Source: Pectobacterium parmentieri
Lineage (GTDB): Bacteria > Pseudomonadota > Gammaproteobacteria > Enterobacterales > Enterobacteriaceae
Assembly (NCBI RefSeq): GCF_001742145.1
Contig: NZ_CP015749.1
Coordinates: 4,836,001 to 4,900,000, forward strand
Direction: 5' to 3'
DNA: 64,000 bases
The translations under genes and the position numbers were made by a program. Shown here piece by piece: positions 20,766 to 29,778 of this stretch (position 1 is its first letter; every line of letters begins with the position of its first letter). The notes beneath the pieces are model-generated. The model made no database searches. It was not told the DNA's origin and saw only the letters and a list, made by a program, of their open reading frames with translations.

Positions 20766-21506
20766 GTGAAGCGAGGTATAATGAAGCTAAATGCACTGGC
20801 GCTGGCCGCCGCAGTAGGATTGGGTGGCGTGTCGATGGTTGCACAGGCTGCGGAATTGCCGGATGGCCCGCATATCGTGACGTCAGGGACATCCAGCGTA
20901 GATGCGACGCCGGATATTGCGCGCTTGGCGATTGAAGTCAGTGTTTCATCGAAAGATGCGGCTGAAGCGAAAAAGCAGGTCGATGCCCGCGTTGCACAAT
21001 ATTTTGATTTTCTGGGTAAAAACGGCATTGAGAAAAAAGATATTAATGCCGCCAATTTACGCACGCAGCCGGAATATGACTATTTGAAAACGGGGGGATC
21101 GGTGCTGAAAGGCTACCGTGCCGTGCGTCAGGTGGAAGTAACGTTACGTCAGTTAGATAAACTGAACGAACTGCTGGATGGTGCGCTGAAATCGGGCCTG
21201 AATGAGATTCGCACGGTAGAACTCGGCGTGGCTAACCCAGAAACTTACCGTGATGAAGCGCGTAAGAAAGCGATTGAGCAGGCGACGAGTCAGGCGGCAG
21301 CGCTGGCGCAGGGCTTCAACGCCAAGCTGGGGCCGATCTACAGCGTTCGCTACCATGTTGCTAACTACCAGCCGATGCCAATGGCTCGAATGTTTAAAAC
21401 GGCAGATGCGGCTGTGCAAACCGAAGCGGCACAAACCTATGAACAGCAAACCATTCACTTTGACGATCAGGTGGATGTCGTGTTTGAACTACAGCGTACA
21501 CAATAA
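20766..21506 (+). CDS. yggE: SIMPL-domain periplasmic protein YggE
   Basis: A DUF541/SIMPL-domain protein of 246 residues with a signal peptide (cleavage expected after MVAQA). In E. coli YggE lowers oxidative stress; the molecular activity is not known. It matches E. coli YggE along its length (GPHIVTSGT, YRAVRQVEVTLRQLDKLN). The start is ambiguous: GTG 20766 has an AAGGAG five bases upstream, while ATG 20781 gives the E. coli-like N-terminus (MKLNALAL). The sequence after its stop departs from the E. coli-like order. Confidence 0.92.
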   Translation: MKRGIMKLNALALAAAVGLGGVSMVAQAAELPDGPHIVTSGTSSVDATPDIARLAIEVSVSSKDAAEAKKQVDARVAQYFDFLGKNGIEKKDINAANLRTQPEYDYLKTGGSVLKGYRAVRQVEVTLRQLDKLNELLDGALKSGLNEIRTVELGVANPETYRDEARKKAIEQATSQAAALAQGFNAKLGPIYSVRYHVANYQPMPMARMFKTADAAVQTEAAQTYEQQTIHFDDQVDVVFELQRTQ

Positions 21507-21816
21507 AGATCTCAACAAAGATCGTTAAAAATTTAACGGTGGCTCTGTGGGTAACGGACCTGGGCAAGAGGCAACTCCAGCCCAGGTGGGCGGCAAATGC
21601 TGAAAGGCTGTACGCTTTCGACTATCAGACCACCGTAGTGCTGAATGACCAATGAAGGGAAAATCCCCACCCGTAAAAATTTACGAGGTAGGAAAATGTT
21701 GATTGCCTGACTCAGCATGGGCGCGAGATGAGCATGTAAGATGGAGCTACCCGTAGAGTGATAGGTTCCGCTATTCATTCTATTAGGCAATAAATATTTA
21801 CAGGGAGTGAAATTAG
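21507..21816. other. unrecognised spacer, left flank of AT-rich islet
   Basis: No gene is supported here. It has normal base composition, unlike the two genes that follow. It includes a small hairpin (CGTAAA/TTTACG around 21674-21687) preceded by a C-run and followed by GGTAGGAAAATGTTGA. This loosely resembles the right end of an IS200/IS605-type element, but no transposase frame can be read. Confidence 0.35.
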
Positions 21817-22269
21817 ATGGCGATAAAAACATTTTATTTTTCTCAATTAGCTGGTCTAATGATAGAAGGTGTAGGTATACATGCTAGCTATTCTGTTAAT
21901 TTAAATGTTAAAGATGAAAATACATTGAATGGAAAGGATGTATATATATCAGCTACTGGGAAAAGTAATGCAGCAAAGGCGGCAGGCAGCGGGAATGTTA
22001 TATTTTGGTGTAAAATTAAAGATCTCCTCAATAACAAAGTATATAAACTTGAAAGAAAAATAGGGAAGTATTTTGCTGTAGGCATTGATGATATATTTAT
22101 TGGTTCAACTGAATTTCAGATTCAGAATGAAAGGGTATCATCACCTAAAATAGAAATTGAAGTTGGTTATTTCTATGATTCTGGATACACAGGGTCTGTC
22201 CCCCCATTTCCCGGGAGCATGAAAAAGGTTATAACATTAACTCCATTTTGCAAGGTGTTAACATGTTAA
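21817..22269 (+). CDS. hypothetical protein, AT-rich islet gene 1
   Basis: Not recognised. It encodes 150 residues with no signal peptide and no clear membrane segment, and is rich in Val, Ile, Ser and Tyr with alternating hydrophobic residues, which suggests a mostly beta structure. An AGGGAG ribosome site (21801-21806) sits 10 bases before the ATG. Base composition is far more AT-rich than yggE or argP, and codon use differs, both signs of recent transfer. Its stop overlaps the ATG of the next gene by seven bases (ATGTTAA), so the pair is probably co-translated and functions together. Confidence 0.7.
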   Translation: MAIKTFYFSQLAGLMIEGVGIHASYSVNLNVKDENTLNGKDVYISATGKSNAAKAAGSGNVIFWCKIKDLLNNKVYKLERKIGKYFAVGIDDIFIGSTEFQIQNERVSSPKIEIEVGYFYDSGYTGSVPPFPGSMKKVITLTPFCKVLTC

Positions 22270-22817
22270 TAAAAAAAATTACAAGTGCAATAGTATTGTT
22301 TTTTTCAATGATTGTTTTTTCTTATGCTATTGATTCATATGTTGATAAGCCAACGAGAAAGGCGTCAGAGTTGGCAAGAAAATATGCTATTGCAAATGAT
22401 GGTGAAAAAAAACAAGAGTTAGATAATTTGCAGTTTCTTTCAGAGGGGAATCCCAGAAATATTAATGTTACAAGAATATATTCGAGTATATTATCTTCCA
22501 GGGGTGAGTATGAAAAAGCAATTTTAGTGCTTAACTTTTTTAATAAATATAATGAAGATTATTCTTTAATGTTACAAGAGTGTATGTTGAAAGACAGGAT
22601 TGGTAAATATAATTCATTATGCTATGGGGATGTTATTTCAGTAATGAGAAATAAAGATGTCCATAATATAGACTACTTAATGGCTTTGTTTCTAAATAAT
22701 GATAAAGATTTTAATAAAGAAAGAGAGGTGTATATAAAAGCTACAGGTAATAAACAAGATCTTGATGCTTTTAATAATGGAAAGAAAGAATTGTTAAAAA
22801 ATTTATACCCAAATTGA
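22263..22817 (+). CDS. hypothetical secreted protein, AT-rich islet gene 2
   Basis: Not recognised. It encodes 184 residues from ATG 22263, which has an AAGGTG site six bases upstream; an in-frame TTG at 22248 is less likely. The N-terminus is a clear signal peptide (Lys-rich start, hydrophobic core, cleavage expected after SYA), so it is periplasmic or exported. The mature part is charged and helical, with TPR-like stretches (NVTRIYSSILSSRGEYEKAI). It is coupled to the preceding gene. An immunity, inhibitor or chaperone role beside its partner is possible, but nothing in the sequence proves it. Confidence 0.7.
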   Translation: MLIKKITSAIVLFFSMIVFSYAIDSYVDKPTRKASELARKYAIANDGEKKQELDNLQFLSEGNPRNINVTRIYSSILSSRGEYEKAILVLNFFNKYNEDYSLMLQECMLKDRIGKYNSLCYGDVISVMRNKDVHNIDYLMALFLNNDKDFNKEREVYIKATGNKQDLDAFNNGKKELLKNLYPN

Positions 22818-22891
22818 AAATAGTGCGCTGTGATATTCTCATAAGAGTGGTTCTACTCGTGGAGTGAGTCGACTCAGAGAACGGAGTTGCG

Positions 22892-23095
22892 TCAGGTACA
22901 GCATGATGGTATCAGAAACGTGATTTGTGCCTTCTCTTCCCCTTTCAGGTACTGCACCCAGCGGAACCCTTCGCACTTTTTCTCGTCCGGAAGGAACAGG
23001 TGGTCAATACAGACCGGCAGTAAGCGCTGTTCCTGGAATATGAGCGTGTAGCTGGTCTTAATGAGAGTGTTTGATTTGTAGTCTAAGTCAGACAC
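22892..23095 (-). pseudogene. possible gene remnant after argP
   Basis: A 67-codon frame from a GTG, with protein-like composition (LIFQEQRLLPVCIDHLFLPD, then GFRWVQYLKG). No ribosome site is seen, and the frame stays open upstream past the GTG into the 3' end of argP in another register. This looks like the C-terminal end of a broken gene left at the islet edge. The family is not recognised. Confidence 0.35.
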
Positions 23096-23115
23096 CCCAT
23101 GATCATCGCAATACG

Positions 23116-24009
23116 TTATGACTGCCGCAAAACCTGATGGCCGTGTGAGAGCAGGGCGTCCGTCACTTTCCTCATCATCCGACTTTCCGGTGCGAAGCGA
23201 TGCCAGTAGAGCATCCGACGTTGAAATAGCCCCGGTGTCAGGTCGATTAACTCGTTATGGGCAAGTTCTCTCTCGATTTGCAGATGTGGGATCATGCAGC
23301 AGGTCGTGCCCTGTCGCGCCAATTGAACAAAGGCTTCCGACGAATTCACGATATGGCAGGGAACGCTGCCCGGCGACAAATCAAAGTTTTGCTGTAAAAA
23401 AGCCTGATGCATATCATCCAGATGGTCGAAGGCGACGGCGGGTGCGCGCAGCAGCGCCGAGCGCGTCACGCCATTCGGGAAATAGCGGGCGGCGAAAGCC
23501 GGCGATGCGACAAATAGATAATCCAGTGCGCCCAGCTTATCCACCAGACAGCTTGGCAGCGGCTGAGACTGAATACTCACTGCACCCACCACTTCACCCC
23601 GGCGCAGCCTTTCCTGAGTACGCGTTTCATCTTCTACCTGCAAGTTGAGGCGAATTGGCGAATCGACCAGCACCGGTTGTAACGCTGGTAATAGCCAGGT
23701 TGCCAGGCTGTCGGCGTTCACTGCCAGCGAGAGTAACAGCGGAATATCGCTGTTGGTTTCATTCCCTAGCCACTCTTCTTCCAGCAATTCTACCTGATGA
23801 AGCAGAGCCAGCAGTTTCTGACCTTGCTCTGTCGGACGGGGTGGGATGGTTCTGACCAATAGAGGCTGGCCGAACAGATTTTCTAACTGTTTGATACGTT
23901 GCGAAACGGCAGATTGGGTAATACACAACTTTTGGGCTGCGCGTTCAAAACCACGCTCGCGGATGACGGCATCCAGAGCCTGAAGCGTTCGATAGTCCGG
24001 GCGTTTCAT
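23116..24009 (-). CDS. argP: LysR-family regulator ArgP
   Basis: ArgP (IciA) activates argO in response to arginine and controls lysine-related genes including dapB. It has 297 residues from ATG 24009. The frame is open to 24105, but only ATG 24009 gives the family N-terminus ([15 protein letters not shown]) and has an AGAGGA site. The helix-turn-helix is at residues 18-40 ([20 protein letters not shown]), and a LysR effector domain follows. It is divergent from rpiA, as in E. coli. Confidence 0.95.
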   Translation of the reverse strand: MKRPDYRTLQALDAVIRERGFERAAQKLCITQSAVSQRIKQLENLFGQPLLVRTIPPRPTEQGQKLLALLHQVELLEEEWLGNETNSDIPLLLSLAVNADSLATWLLPALQPVLVDSPIRLNLQVEDETRTQERLRRGEVVGAVSIQSQPLPSCLVDKLGALDYLFVASPAFAARYFPNGVTRSALLRAPAVAFDHLDDMHQAFLQQNFDLSPGSVPCHIVNSSEAFVQLARQGTTCCMIPHLQIERELAHNELIDLTPGLFQRRMLYWHRFAPESRMMRKVTDALLSHGHQVLRQS

Positions 24010-24249
24010 GAAATTCAAAGTCCTCTGAATGAGTCCGTTTTTTTTCACTATGCCACATTTTGCTGATTTGCCATGCAGAAATCTTATTTTAGCTGCTGTG
24101 TGCAATCACGATTCAGCACACTGTGTGTAGTGCGGGGCGCGTGAAATAATGCAGTAATGGGGTGATGAATTTGTACGCATTCCCCAACGCGCATGTTCTA
24201 TAATACGCACACGTTTTCGTATATTGATTCTACAGGCCAGAAGCAGATT

Positions 24250-24909
24250 ATGACGCAAGATGAACTGAAAAAAGCAGTGGGATGGGCGGCGCTCGATTAT
24301 GTCCGCCCTGACACCATTGTGGGAGTAGGAACCGGATCGACGGCAGCACACTTTATTGATGCGCTGGGCTCGATAAAACATCAAATCAAAGGTGCGGTTT
24401 CCAGCTCAGATGCCTCAACGGAAAAGTTGAAAAGTCTGGGCATTCCCGTTTTTGACGCCAATGATGTGGATTCGCTCGATGTTTATGTGGATGGTGCGGA
24501 TGAGATCAACGGGCACATGCAGATGATCAAAGGCGGTGGGGCGGCACTGACCCGTGAGAAAATCATCTCGGCCCTGTCGCGTCAGTTCATCTGCATCGTT
24601 GATGCATCCAAGCAGGTTGATGTGTTGGGTAAGTTCCCGTTGCCGGTTGAAGTTATCCCGATGGCGCGATCTTACGTGGCGCGTGAACTGGCCAAACTGG
24701 GCGGACAGCCAGTATATCGTCAGGGTGTGGTGACGGATAACGGCAACGTCATTCTGGATGTACACAACCTCAATATCATGGATGCGGTCGCGGTAGAAAA
24801 CCACATCAATGGTATTGCAGGCGTCGTGACCGTTGGGTTGTTTGCTAATCGCGGCGCAGATGTTGCGTTAGTCGGCACCGCCGAGGGTGTAAAAACCGTC
24901 GTTAAATGA
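24250..24909 (+). CDS. rpiA: ribose-5-phosphate isomerase A
   Basis: RpiA interconverts ribose-5-phosphate and ribulose-5-phosphate in the pentose pathway. It has 219 residues from ATG 24250, the E. coli length; the frame is open to 24193 but the extra codons are not conserved. The motifs GVGTGSTA (28-35), [14 protein letters not shown] and [11 protein letters not shown] are all present. It lies upstream of serA in the same direction, separated by a terminator and 303 bases. Confidence 0.97.
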   Translation: MTQDELKKAVGWAALDYVRPDTIVGVGTGSTAAHFIDALGSIKHQIKGAVSSSDASTEKLKSLGIPVFDANDVDSLDVYVDGADEINGHMQMIKGGGAALTREKIISALSRQFICIVDASKQVDVLGKFPLPVEVIPMARSYVARELAKLGGQPVYRQGVVTDNGNVILDVHNLNIMDAVAVENHINGIAGVVTVGLFANRGADVALVGTAEGVKTVVK

Positions 24910-24918
24910 GTTCGCGAT

Positions 24919-24966
24919 CGTTCTGACGTGATGAACGCCCCGGGTTCCGCGTCAGAAATTTTTTAG
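24919..24966 (+). terminator. terminator after rpiA
   Basis: Arms TTCTGACG (24921-24928) and CGTCAGAA (24950-24957) enclose a GC-rich loop with a smaller inner stem; ATTTTTT follows. The remainder of 24967-25212 is AT-rich and should hold the serA promoter and its Lrp-type control region. No gene is seen in it. Confidence 0.8.
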
Positions 24967-25212
24967 CTAAAAAAATCTATTTTAGTTAACGGCTCATTTT
25001 TGGTACTTAATATCACATTTTCTTATTTTATTTATCGCCGATATGGCGATGTATCTCTTTGGCAATATTTTTTGCCATAAATCAGGCGCACCTCTCTGAG
25101 GAACGTCTCGGGCAACGCAATCGTTTGTATTGCTGACTGCGTAATTTTTGTTATGTTGGCAGAGGTTATTTAGCACTCTGTCACATTTGAAGTCTGAAAA
25201 TAAGGTCGGGAA

Positions 25213-26445
25213 ATGGCAAAGGTATCACTGGAAAAAGACAAGATTAAGTTTCTGTTAGTGGAAGGCGTGCACCAGAGCGCGCTGGATAACCTGCGTGCAG
25301 CCGGTTACACCAACATCGAGTTCCACAAAGGCGCGCTGGATCCTGAGGCGCTGAAAGCCTCCATTCGAGATGCGCATTTTGTTGGTATCCGCTCGCGTAC
25401 CCATCTGACAGAAGAAATTTTTGCTGCGGCGGAAAAACTGATCGCGGTAGGGTGTTTCTGTATTGGGACTAACCAGGTTGAGCTGTCGGCCGCGACCAAG
25501 CGCGGTATTCCGGTATTTAATGCACCTTTTTCCAATACCCGCTCTGTGGCAGAAATGGTGATCGGCGAAATGCTGCTGATGTTGCGCGGTATTCCATCAG
25601 CGAACGCGAAAGCGCACCGTGGTATTTGGCACAAACTGGCGGTGGGATCGTTTGAAGCTCGCGGCAAAAAGCTTGGGATTATCGGCTACGGCCATATCGG
25701 TATGCAGTTGGGTATTTTGGCTGAAAGCCTGGGTATGCACGTTTACTTCTATGACATCGAAAGTAAATTACCGTTGGGCAATGCCCAACAAGTGCGCCAT
25801 TTGTCCGACCTGCTGAATATGAGCGATGTGGTGAGCCTGCATGTGCCAGAGAATGAAAGTACGCACAATATGATGGGCGCGGAAGAACTGGCATTGATGA
25901 AACCAGGTGCAATCCTGATTAACGCCGCTCGCGGTACGGTGGTTGATATTCCCGCGCTGTGTGAAGTGCTAAGCAGCAAGCATCTGTCCGGTGCGGCGAT
26001 TGACGTGTTCCCACAGGAGCCGGCAACTAACAGCGATCCATTCCTGTCGCCGCTGTGTGAGTTTGACAACGTGTTGCTGACGCCGCATATCGGTGGTTCC
26101 ACGCAGGAAGCGCAGGAAAATATCGGTGATGAAGTCGCTGGAAAACTGGCGAAATATTCAGATAACGGTTCTACGCTGTCTGCGGTGAATTTCCCTGAAG
26201 TGTCGCTGCCTGTTCACGGTGCTCGCGCCAGTCGCCTGTTGCACATTCATGAAAACCGTCCTGGTGTGATTACTAAAATTAACCAGATCTTTGCTGAGCA
26301 GGGTATTAACATTGCCGCACAGTATCTGCAAACGACGCCTGAAATTGGCTATGTGGTGATCGACGTTGAAACTGACGGTGCGCAAACGGCACTGCAACTG
26401 ATGAAAGCGATCCCTGGCACCATTCGTGCGCGTCTGCTGTTCTAA
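25213..26445 (+). CDS. serA: D-3-phosphoglycerate dehydrogenase
   Basis: SerA oxidises 3-phosphoglycerate to 3-phosphohydroxypyruvate with NAD+, the first step of serine synthesis, and is inhibited by serine. It has 410 residues, as in E. coli. The Rossmann motif GIIGYGHIGMQLG is near residue 155, the hydroxyacid-dehydrogenase signature LINAARGTVVD is central, the catalytic His lies in LTPHIGGST, and a C-terminal ACT domain (ENRPGVITKINQIF) binds serine. A clear terminator follows. Confidence 0.98.
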   Translation: MAKVSLEKDKIKFLLVEGVHQSALDNLRAAGYTNIEFHKGALDPEALKASIRDAHFVGIRSRTHLTEEIFAAAEKLIAVGCFCIGTNQVELSAATKRGIPVFNAPFSNTRSVAEMVIGEMLLMLRGIPSANAKAHRGIWHKLAVGSFEARGKKLGIIGYGHIGMQLGILAESLGMHVYFYDIESKLPLGNAQQVRHLSDLLNMSDVVSLHVPENESTHNMMGAEELALMKPGAILINAARGTVVDIPALCEVLSSKHLSGAAIDVFPQEPATNSDPFLSPLCEFDNVLLTPHIGGSTQEAQENIGDEVAGKLAKYSDNGSTLSAVNFPEVSLPVHGARASRLLHIHENRPGVITKINQIFAEQGINIAAQYLQTTPEIGYVVIDVETDGAQTALQLMKAIPGTIRARLLF

Positions 26446-26466
26446 TACGCTTTAATCAGTGAATAA

Positions 26467-26495
26467 ACGACCAGCCCCAAACGGGGCTGGTTGCG
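26467..26495. terminator. bidirectional terminator, serA / adh
   Basis: Nine-base stem ACCAGCCCC/GGGGCTGGT (26470-26478, 26483-26491) with loop AAAC between convergent genes. Both sides have short T-rich tails. Confidence 0.8.
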
Positions 26496-26498
26496 TTA

Positions 26499-27500
26499 TT
26501 AAAGCGCGATAACGATCTTGCCGCGCATATGCCCTTCTAATACTTTATCGTGAGCCTGCTTCAGCGTATCCACCGTTAACCCTCGCAGCGCTTCGCTGGC
26601 AGTTCCCTGAAGCTTTCCTGCATCAACCAACTGCGCAACGTCGTGCAGAATTTTCCCCTGTTCCGCGATATCCGGTGTGGTGAACATGCTGCGGGTAAAC
26701 ATGAGTTCCCAATGCAGTGCCGCGCTTTTGAGTTTTAGCTGCGTTTGGTCGAGCGGATTTTTGTTTTCCACGATGGTACAGATGTGTCCCATTGGCGCGA
26801 TCAGTTTGCTGATGGCATCCCAGTGGCCGTCGGTATCGTTCAGGCAGAAGATATAATCAACCTGCTTGATCCCTTCTTTTGCTAGCTCATCCACCAGATT
26901 GCGGTAATCGACAACCTTGTGCGCGCCGCGCTGGCGGCACCATTCCACCGAGTCAGGCTGTGATGCGGTGGCGATGATGTTCACTGAGCTGCGTAACGCC
27001 GCCAGAGAAACCGCGAGAGAACCGACGCCACCTGCGCCACCAATAATCAGCAGCGTTTTCTCGCTGTCGGCCTGCTGTATTTTCAAATGCTCAAACAACC
27101 CTTCCCATGCGGTCAACGCTGTGAGCGGCATGGCGGCGGCGGCGGCCCAATCCAGAGAGATGGGCTTACGCGCTACGATACGTGAATCAATCAACTGATG
27201 GGTGGTGTTGCTGCCTGGGCGTGTGATGTCGCCCGCGTACCAGACTTCATCACCGACCTGAAAGTGGCTAACGGCGCTGCCCGCTTTCAGCACGACGCCG
27301 CTGGCGTCCCAGCCGAGAATTTTGGGTTGTTGTAACCCATTCTGACGCAGTCCGGCATGAACCTTGGTATCAACCGGGTTGACGGAAATGGCTTTTACGC
27401 CGATCAGCAGATCGTACTCGCCAGGCTCCGGGATGTCTTGTGTGATAGTGATGAAATTTTCCGGCTGTTGTGGGTCAACGGCTATCGCGTGAGCGGTCAT
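26499..27500 (-). CDS. zinc-type alcohol dehydrogenase / quinone oxidoreductase
   Basis: A medium-chain dehydrogenase/reductase of 333 residues. It has a GroES-like N-terminal domain (VNPVDTKV, GWDASGVV, GDEVWYAG) and a Rossmann domain with the nucleotide loop GGAGGVGSLA near residue 158. The catalytic-zinc Cys/His set of true alcohol dehydrogenases is not seen, so a quinone-oxidoreductase type using NADPH is more likely. The frame is open to 27608; ATG 27500 has an AAGGAA site. Substrate unknown. It stands alone, convergent with serA. Confidence 0.8.
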   Translation of the reverse strand: MTAHAIAVDPQQPENFITITQDIPEPGEYDLLIGVKAISVNPVDTKVHAGLRQNGLQQPKILGWDASGVVLKAGSAVSHFQVGDEVWYAGDITRPGSNTTHQLIDSRIVARKPISLDWAAAAAMPLTALTAWEGLFEHLKIQQADSEKTLLIIGGAGGVGSLAVSLAALRSSVNIIATASQPDSVEWCRQRGAHKVVDYRNLVDELAKEGIKQVDYIFCLNDTDGHWDAISKLIAPMGHICTIVENKNPLDQTQLKLKSAALHWELMFTRSMFTTPDIAEQGKILHDVAQLVDAGKLQGTASEALRGLTVDTLKQAHDKVLEGHMRGKIVIAL

Positions 27501-27823
27501 AATATATTCCTTACTGTTTTCAGAATGCGGTTTTTTGCATAAGACATCGTTCTTATGAATAGAACAAAGTGTAGAACAGCGAGATAGGCAAAATCCATGA
27601 CTCTTCACTTACTGGCGTCCGCTTGAGCCCGTTCTCTGATATTTGCTGAATTCACCCGCGCTGGCGTGTCTTATCGACGTCGTTTGGCCGCATTGCGCAT
27701 TGGATGATTACTCAACAGTTTTGAAAAAGTCGCCATGATGGTCAGAGAAAACGATTTTTGTTTCATTTTTATTGCTTTGTTTTATTTTTTATTGAAACGT
27801 GATTTCTATCAGATTATTTTAGG

Positions 27824-27850
27824 TACGTTTTAGCGTGGAAGTGCCGATAA
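27824..27850 (+). promoter_or_regulatory. sigma-28 (FliA) type promoter of the MCP gene
   Basis: GCCGATAA at 27843-27850 is a perfect flagellar -10 element. Eleven bases upstream, TACGTTTT (27824-27831) matches the -35 TAAAGTTT at five of eight positions. It lies about 117 bases before the receptor gene, where a flagellar-regulon promoter is expected. The rest of 27501-27823 is AT-rich with nothing else recognised. Confidence 0.75.
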
Positions 27851-27966
27851 CACAATGTGGTTTCTTTTGACTTTTTTATGAAAGGTATTTGTTTTCTGCG
27901 TGGCGTTGTTGTCACGGTAATATCCGAGCTCTGTCGCAGCCATGATGGCAGAGATAATGTAGACCA

Positions 27967-29697
27967 GTGATGGTGAAAATGACAATGCAATCGATGTCTG
28001 TTCAAAAAGAGAAGTTGAGTTACATCAACAACATACGCCTCGTCTCACTATTTATTACTCTTTTTTCAATTATCCTGATTCTTTTTGCGCTTTCTATTGG
28101 CACCGCGAGTTATTTCTTAAAGCAGAGTAATGACTCATTGGATAAAGCGAATGAGCTGTCTGATATTCGGGCTGGTATCAGCAGCAGCCTCGATCAGCTA
28201 CGCGTTGCCAGATTGCTACTCATTCAGGCGGGGGCGGCAAATCGTATTAGCGATCACGAGGTATTTAAAGCTGCTTCAGACCAGGCTGCTGGCCGAGTCA
28301 GAGCCTCACAGAAACGCCTTGATGAATATCTCGCGCGTCCAGACAGGCTGGAGAGTGAAAAGGCCCTGGATGAGGATATCCTCAAGGCTTATAACAACTA
28401 TCGCGATAATGCGATTGTCGTGATGCAGAAAGCCACGACTGAGGGTGAATTTGAAGATCTGGTGTCGCTGGAAAGTACGCTGGCGCGCACGTTAGATGAA
28501 GCATTTAGCGTCCCGGTGCGTAAAAAAGTGACTGAACTGACAAAAGCCGCGCAAGACATCAATGACCGAGCGGCAGAGAATGCGACATTGGGTAACTGGA
28601 TGATGGCGGGCTCGTTTGCCTTATCCATCATTATGGCGATTATGGCGTACATCATGGTACGCAATGTGATCCTCGCACCTATCAACCGACTGGTTGAGCG
28701 TATCCAGAAGATTGCGGCGGGGGATTTGACACAACCGCCAATGGTAATGGGGCGCAATGAAATTGGCATTCTGGGGACGAATATCCAGAATATGCAGGCG
28801 GAACTGACCGATACGGTTACGATCGTGCGTGAGGGGGCGGATTCAATCTATCAAGGGTCGTCAGAAATTACGGCGGGTAACGTCGATCTCTCTTCGCGTA
28901 CCGAGCAGCAGGCTGCCGCGCTGGAGGAAACCGCTGCGAGCATGGAACAGTTGACCGCAACGGTGAAACAAAACTCTGACAACGCTCACCATGCTAGCCA
29001 ACTGGCGAAGAACGCGTCTGAAAAAGCAGGGAAAGGCGGGCAGATTGTGCAAGGCGTGGTGGATACCATGCATGACATTTCCACCAGTTCAAAACGCATT
29101 TCCGAGATCACTTCCGTTATTAACAGCATCGCTTTCCAGACCAATATTCTGGCGCTGAATGCCGCAGTAGAAGCTGCTCGGGCGGGTGAACAAGGGCGTG
29201 GTTTTGCCGTGGTTGCGGGTGAAGTTCGCAATCTGGCGCAGCGCAGCGCACAGGCGGCGAAGGAAATCGAAACGCTGATTGGCGAATCTGGCAGGCTGGT
29301 CGATACCGGCTCTGGGCTGGTGGCGCAGGCGGGGACAACGATGGGCGAGATTGTCCGTGCAGTTGTCAGCGTCACTGACATCATGGGGGAAATTGCCTCC
29401 GCTTCTGATGAGCAGAGCCGCGGTATCGGGCAGGTGAGCCAGGCCGTGTCCGAAATGGATAGTGCGACGCAGCAGAATGCGGCGTTGGTACAGGAAGCCT
29501 CGGCGGCAGCGGTTTCACTTGAAGAGCAGGCTGCTCGTTTGACGCAGGCTGTCGCCGTATTCAAGTTGGCTGGGGTGGCTCAGCAACGGAGAACGTCATT
29601 GCCGAAAGCGGCTCCGCAACCGCGTTTAGCGCCAGCAATGGCTCTTGCCAGTTCCAGCGGTAAAGGCAGCGATAATCAAAACTGGGAAACGTTCTGA
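27967..29697 (+). CDS. methyl-accepting chemotaxis receptor
   Basis: A transmembrane chemoreceptor of about 576 residues. The first membrane helix is near residues 24-51, followed by a periplasmic four-helix-type sensor, a second membrane helix near 211-233, a HAMP domain and a long cytoplasmic signalling hairpin. The highly conserved tip ([17 protein letters not shown]) and methylation-helix regions are clear. The last five residues are NWETF, the docking pentapeptide for CheR and CheB. Several start codons are possible (GTG 27967, ATG 27970, ATG 27979, ATG 27985). The ligand cannot be told from sequence. Confidence 0.93.
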   Translation: MMVKMTMQSMSVQKEKLSYINNIRLVSLFITLFSIILILFALSIGTASYFLKQSNDSLDKANELSDIRAGISSSLDQLRVARLLLIQAGAANRISDHEVFKAASDQAAGRVRASQKRLDEYLARPDRLESEKALDEDILKAYNNYRDNAIVVMQKATTEGEFEDLVSLESTLARTLDEAFSVPVRKKVTELTKAAQDINDRAAENATLGNWMMAGSFALSIIMAIMAYIMVRNVILAPINRLVERIQKIAAGDLTQPPMVMGRNEIGILGTNIQNMQAELTDTVTIVREGADSIYQGSSEITAGNVDLSSRTEQQAAALEETAASMEQLTATVKQNSDNAHHASQLAKNASEKAGKGGQIVQGVVDTMHDISTSSKRISEITSVINSIAFQTNILALNAAVEAARAGEQGRGFAVVAGEVRNLAQRSAQAAKEIETLIGESGRLVDTGSGLVAQAGTTMGEIVRAVVSVTDIMGEIASASDEQSRGIGQVSQAVSEMDSATQQNAALVQEASAAAVSLEEQAARLTQAVAVFKLAGVAQQRRTSLPKAAPQPRLAPAMALASSSGKGSDNQNWETF

Positions 29698-29727
29698 TCG
29701 CTTCCAGTAAATAGCACACCATCAGAA

Positions 29728-29761
29728 AGAAAAGTGGCCCGCGATGCGGGCCACTTTTTTA
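29728..29761. terminator. bidirectional terminator, MCP / ettA
   Basis: Twelve-base perfect stem (29731-29742 with 29746-29757), loop GAT, a T-run on the plus strand and the complementary A-run on the other side. It serves both convergent genes. Confidence 0.92.
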
Positions 29762-29778
29762 TGACGTCTGGTGACGGC

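Noticed and set aside
23118..23648. 176-codon frame antisense to argP
   Set aside because: Fully inside argP, Arg/Ser/Pro-rich, no ribosome site.
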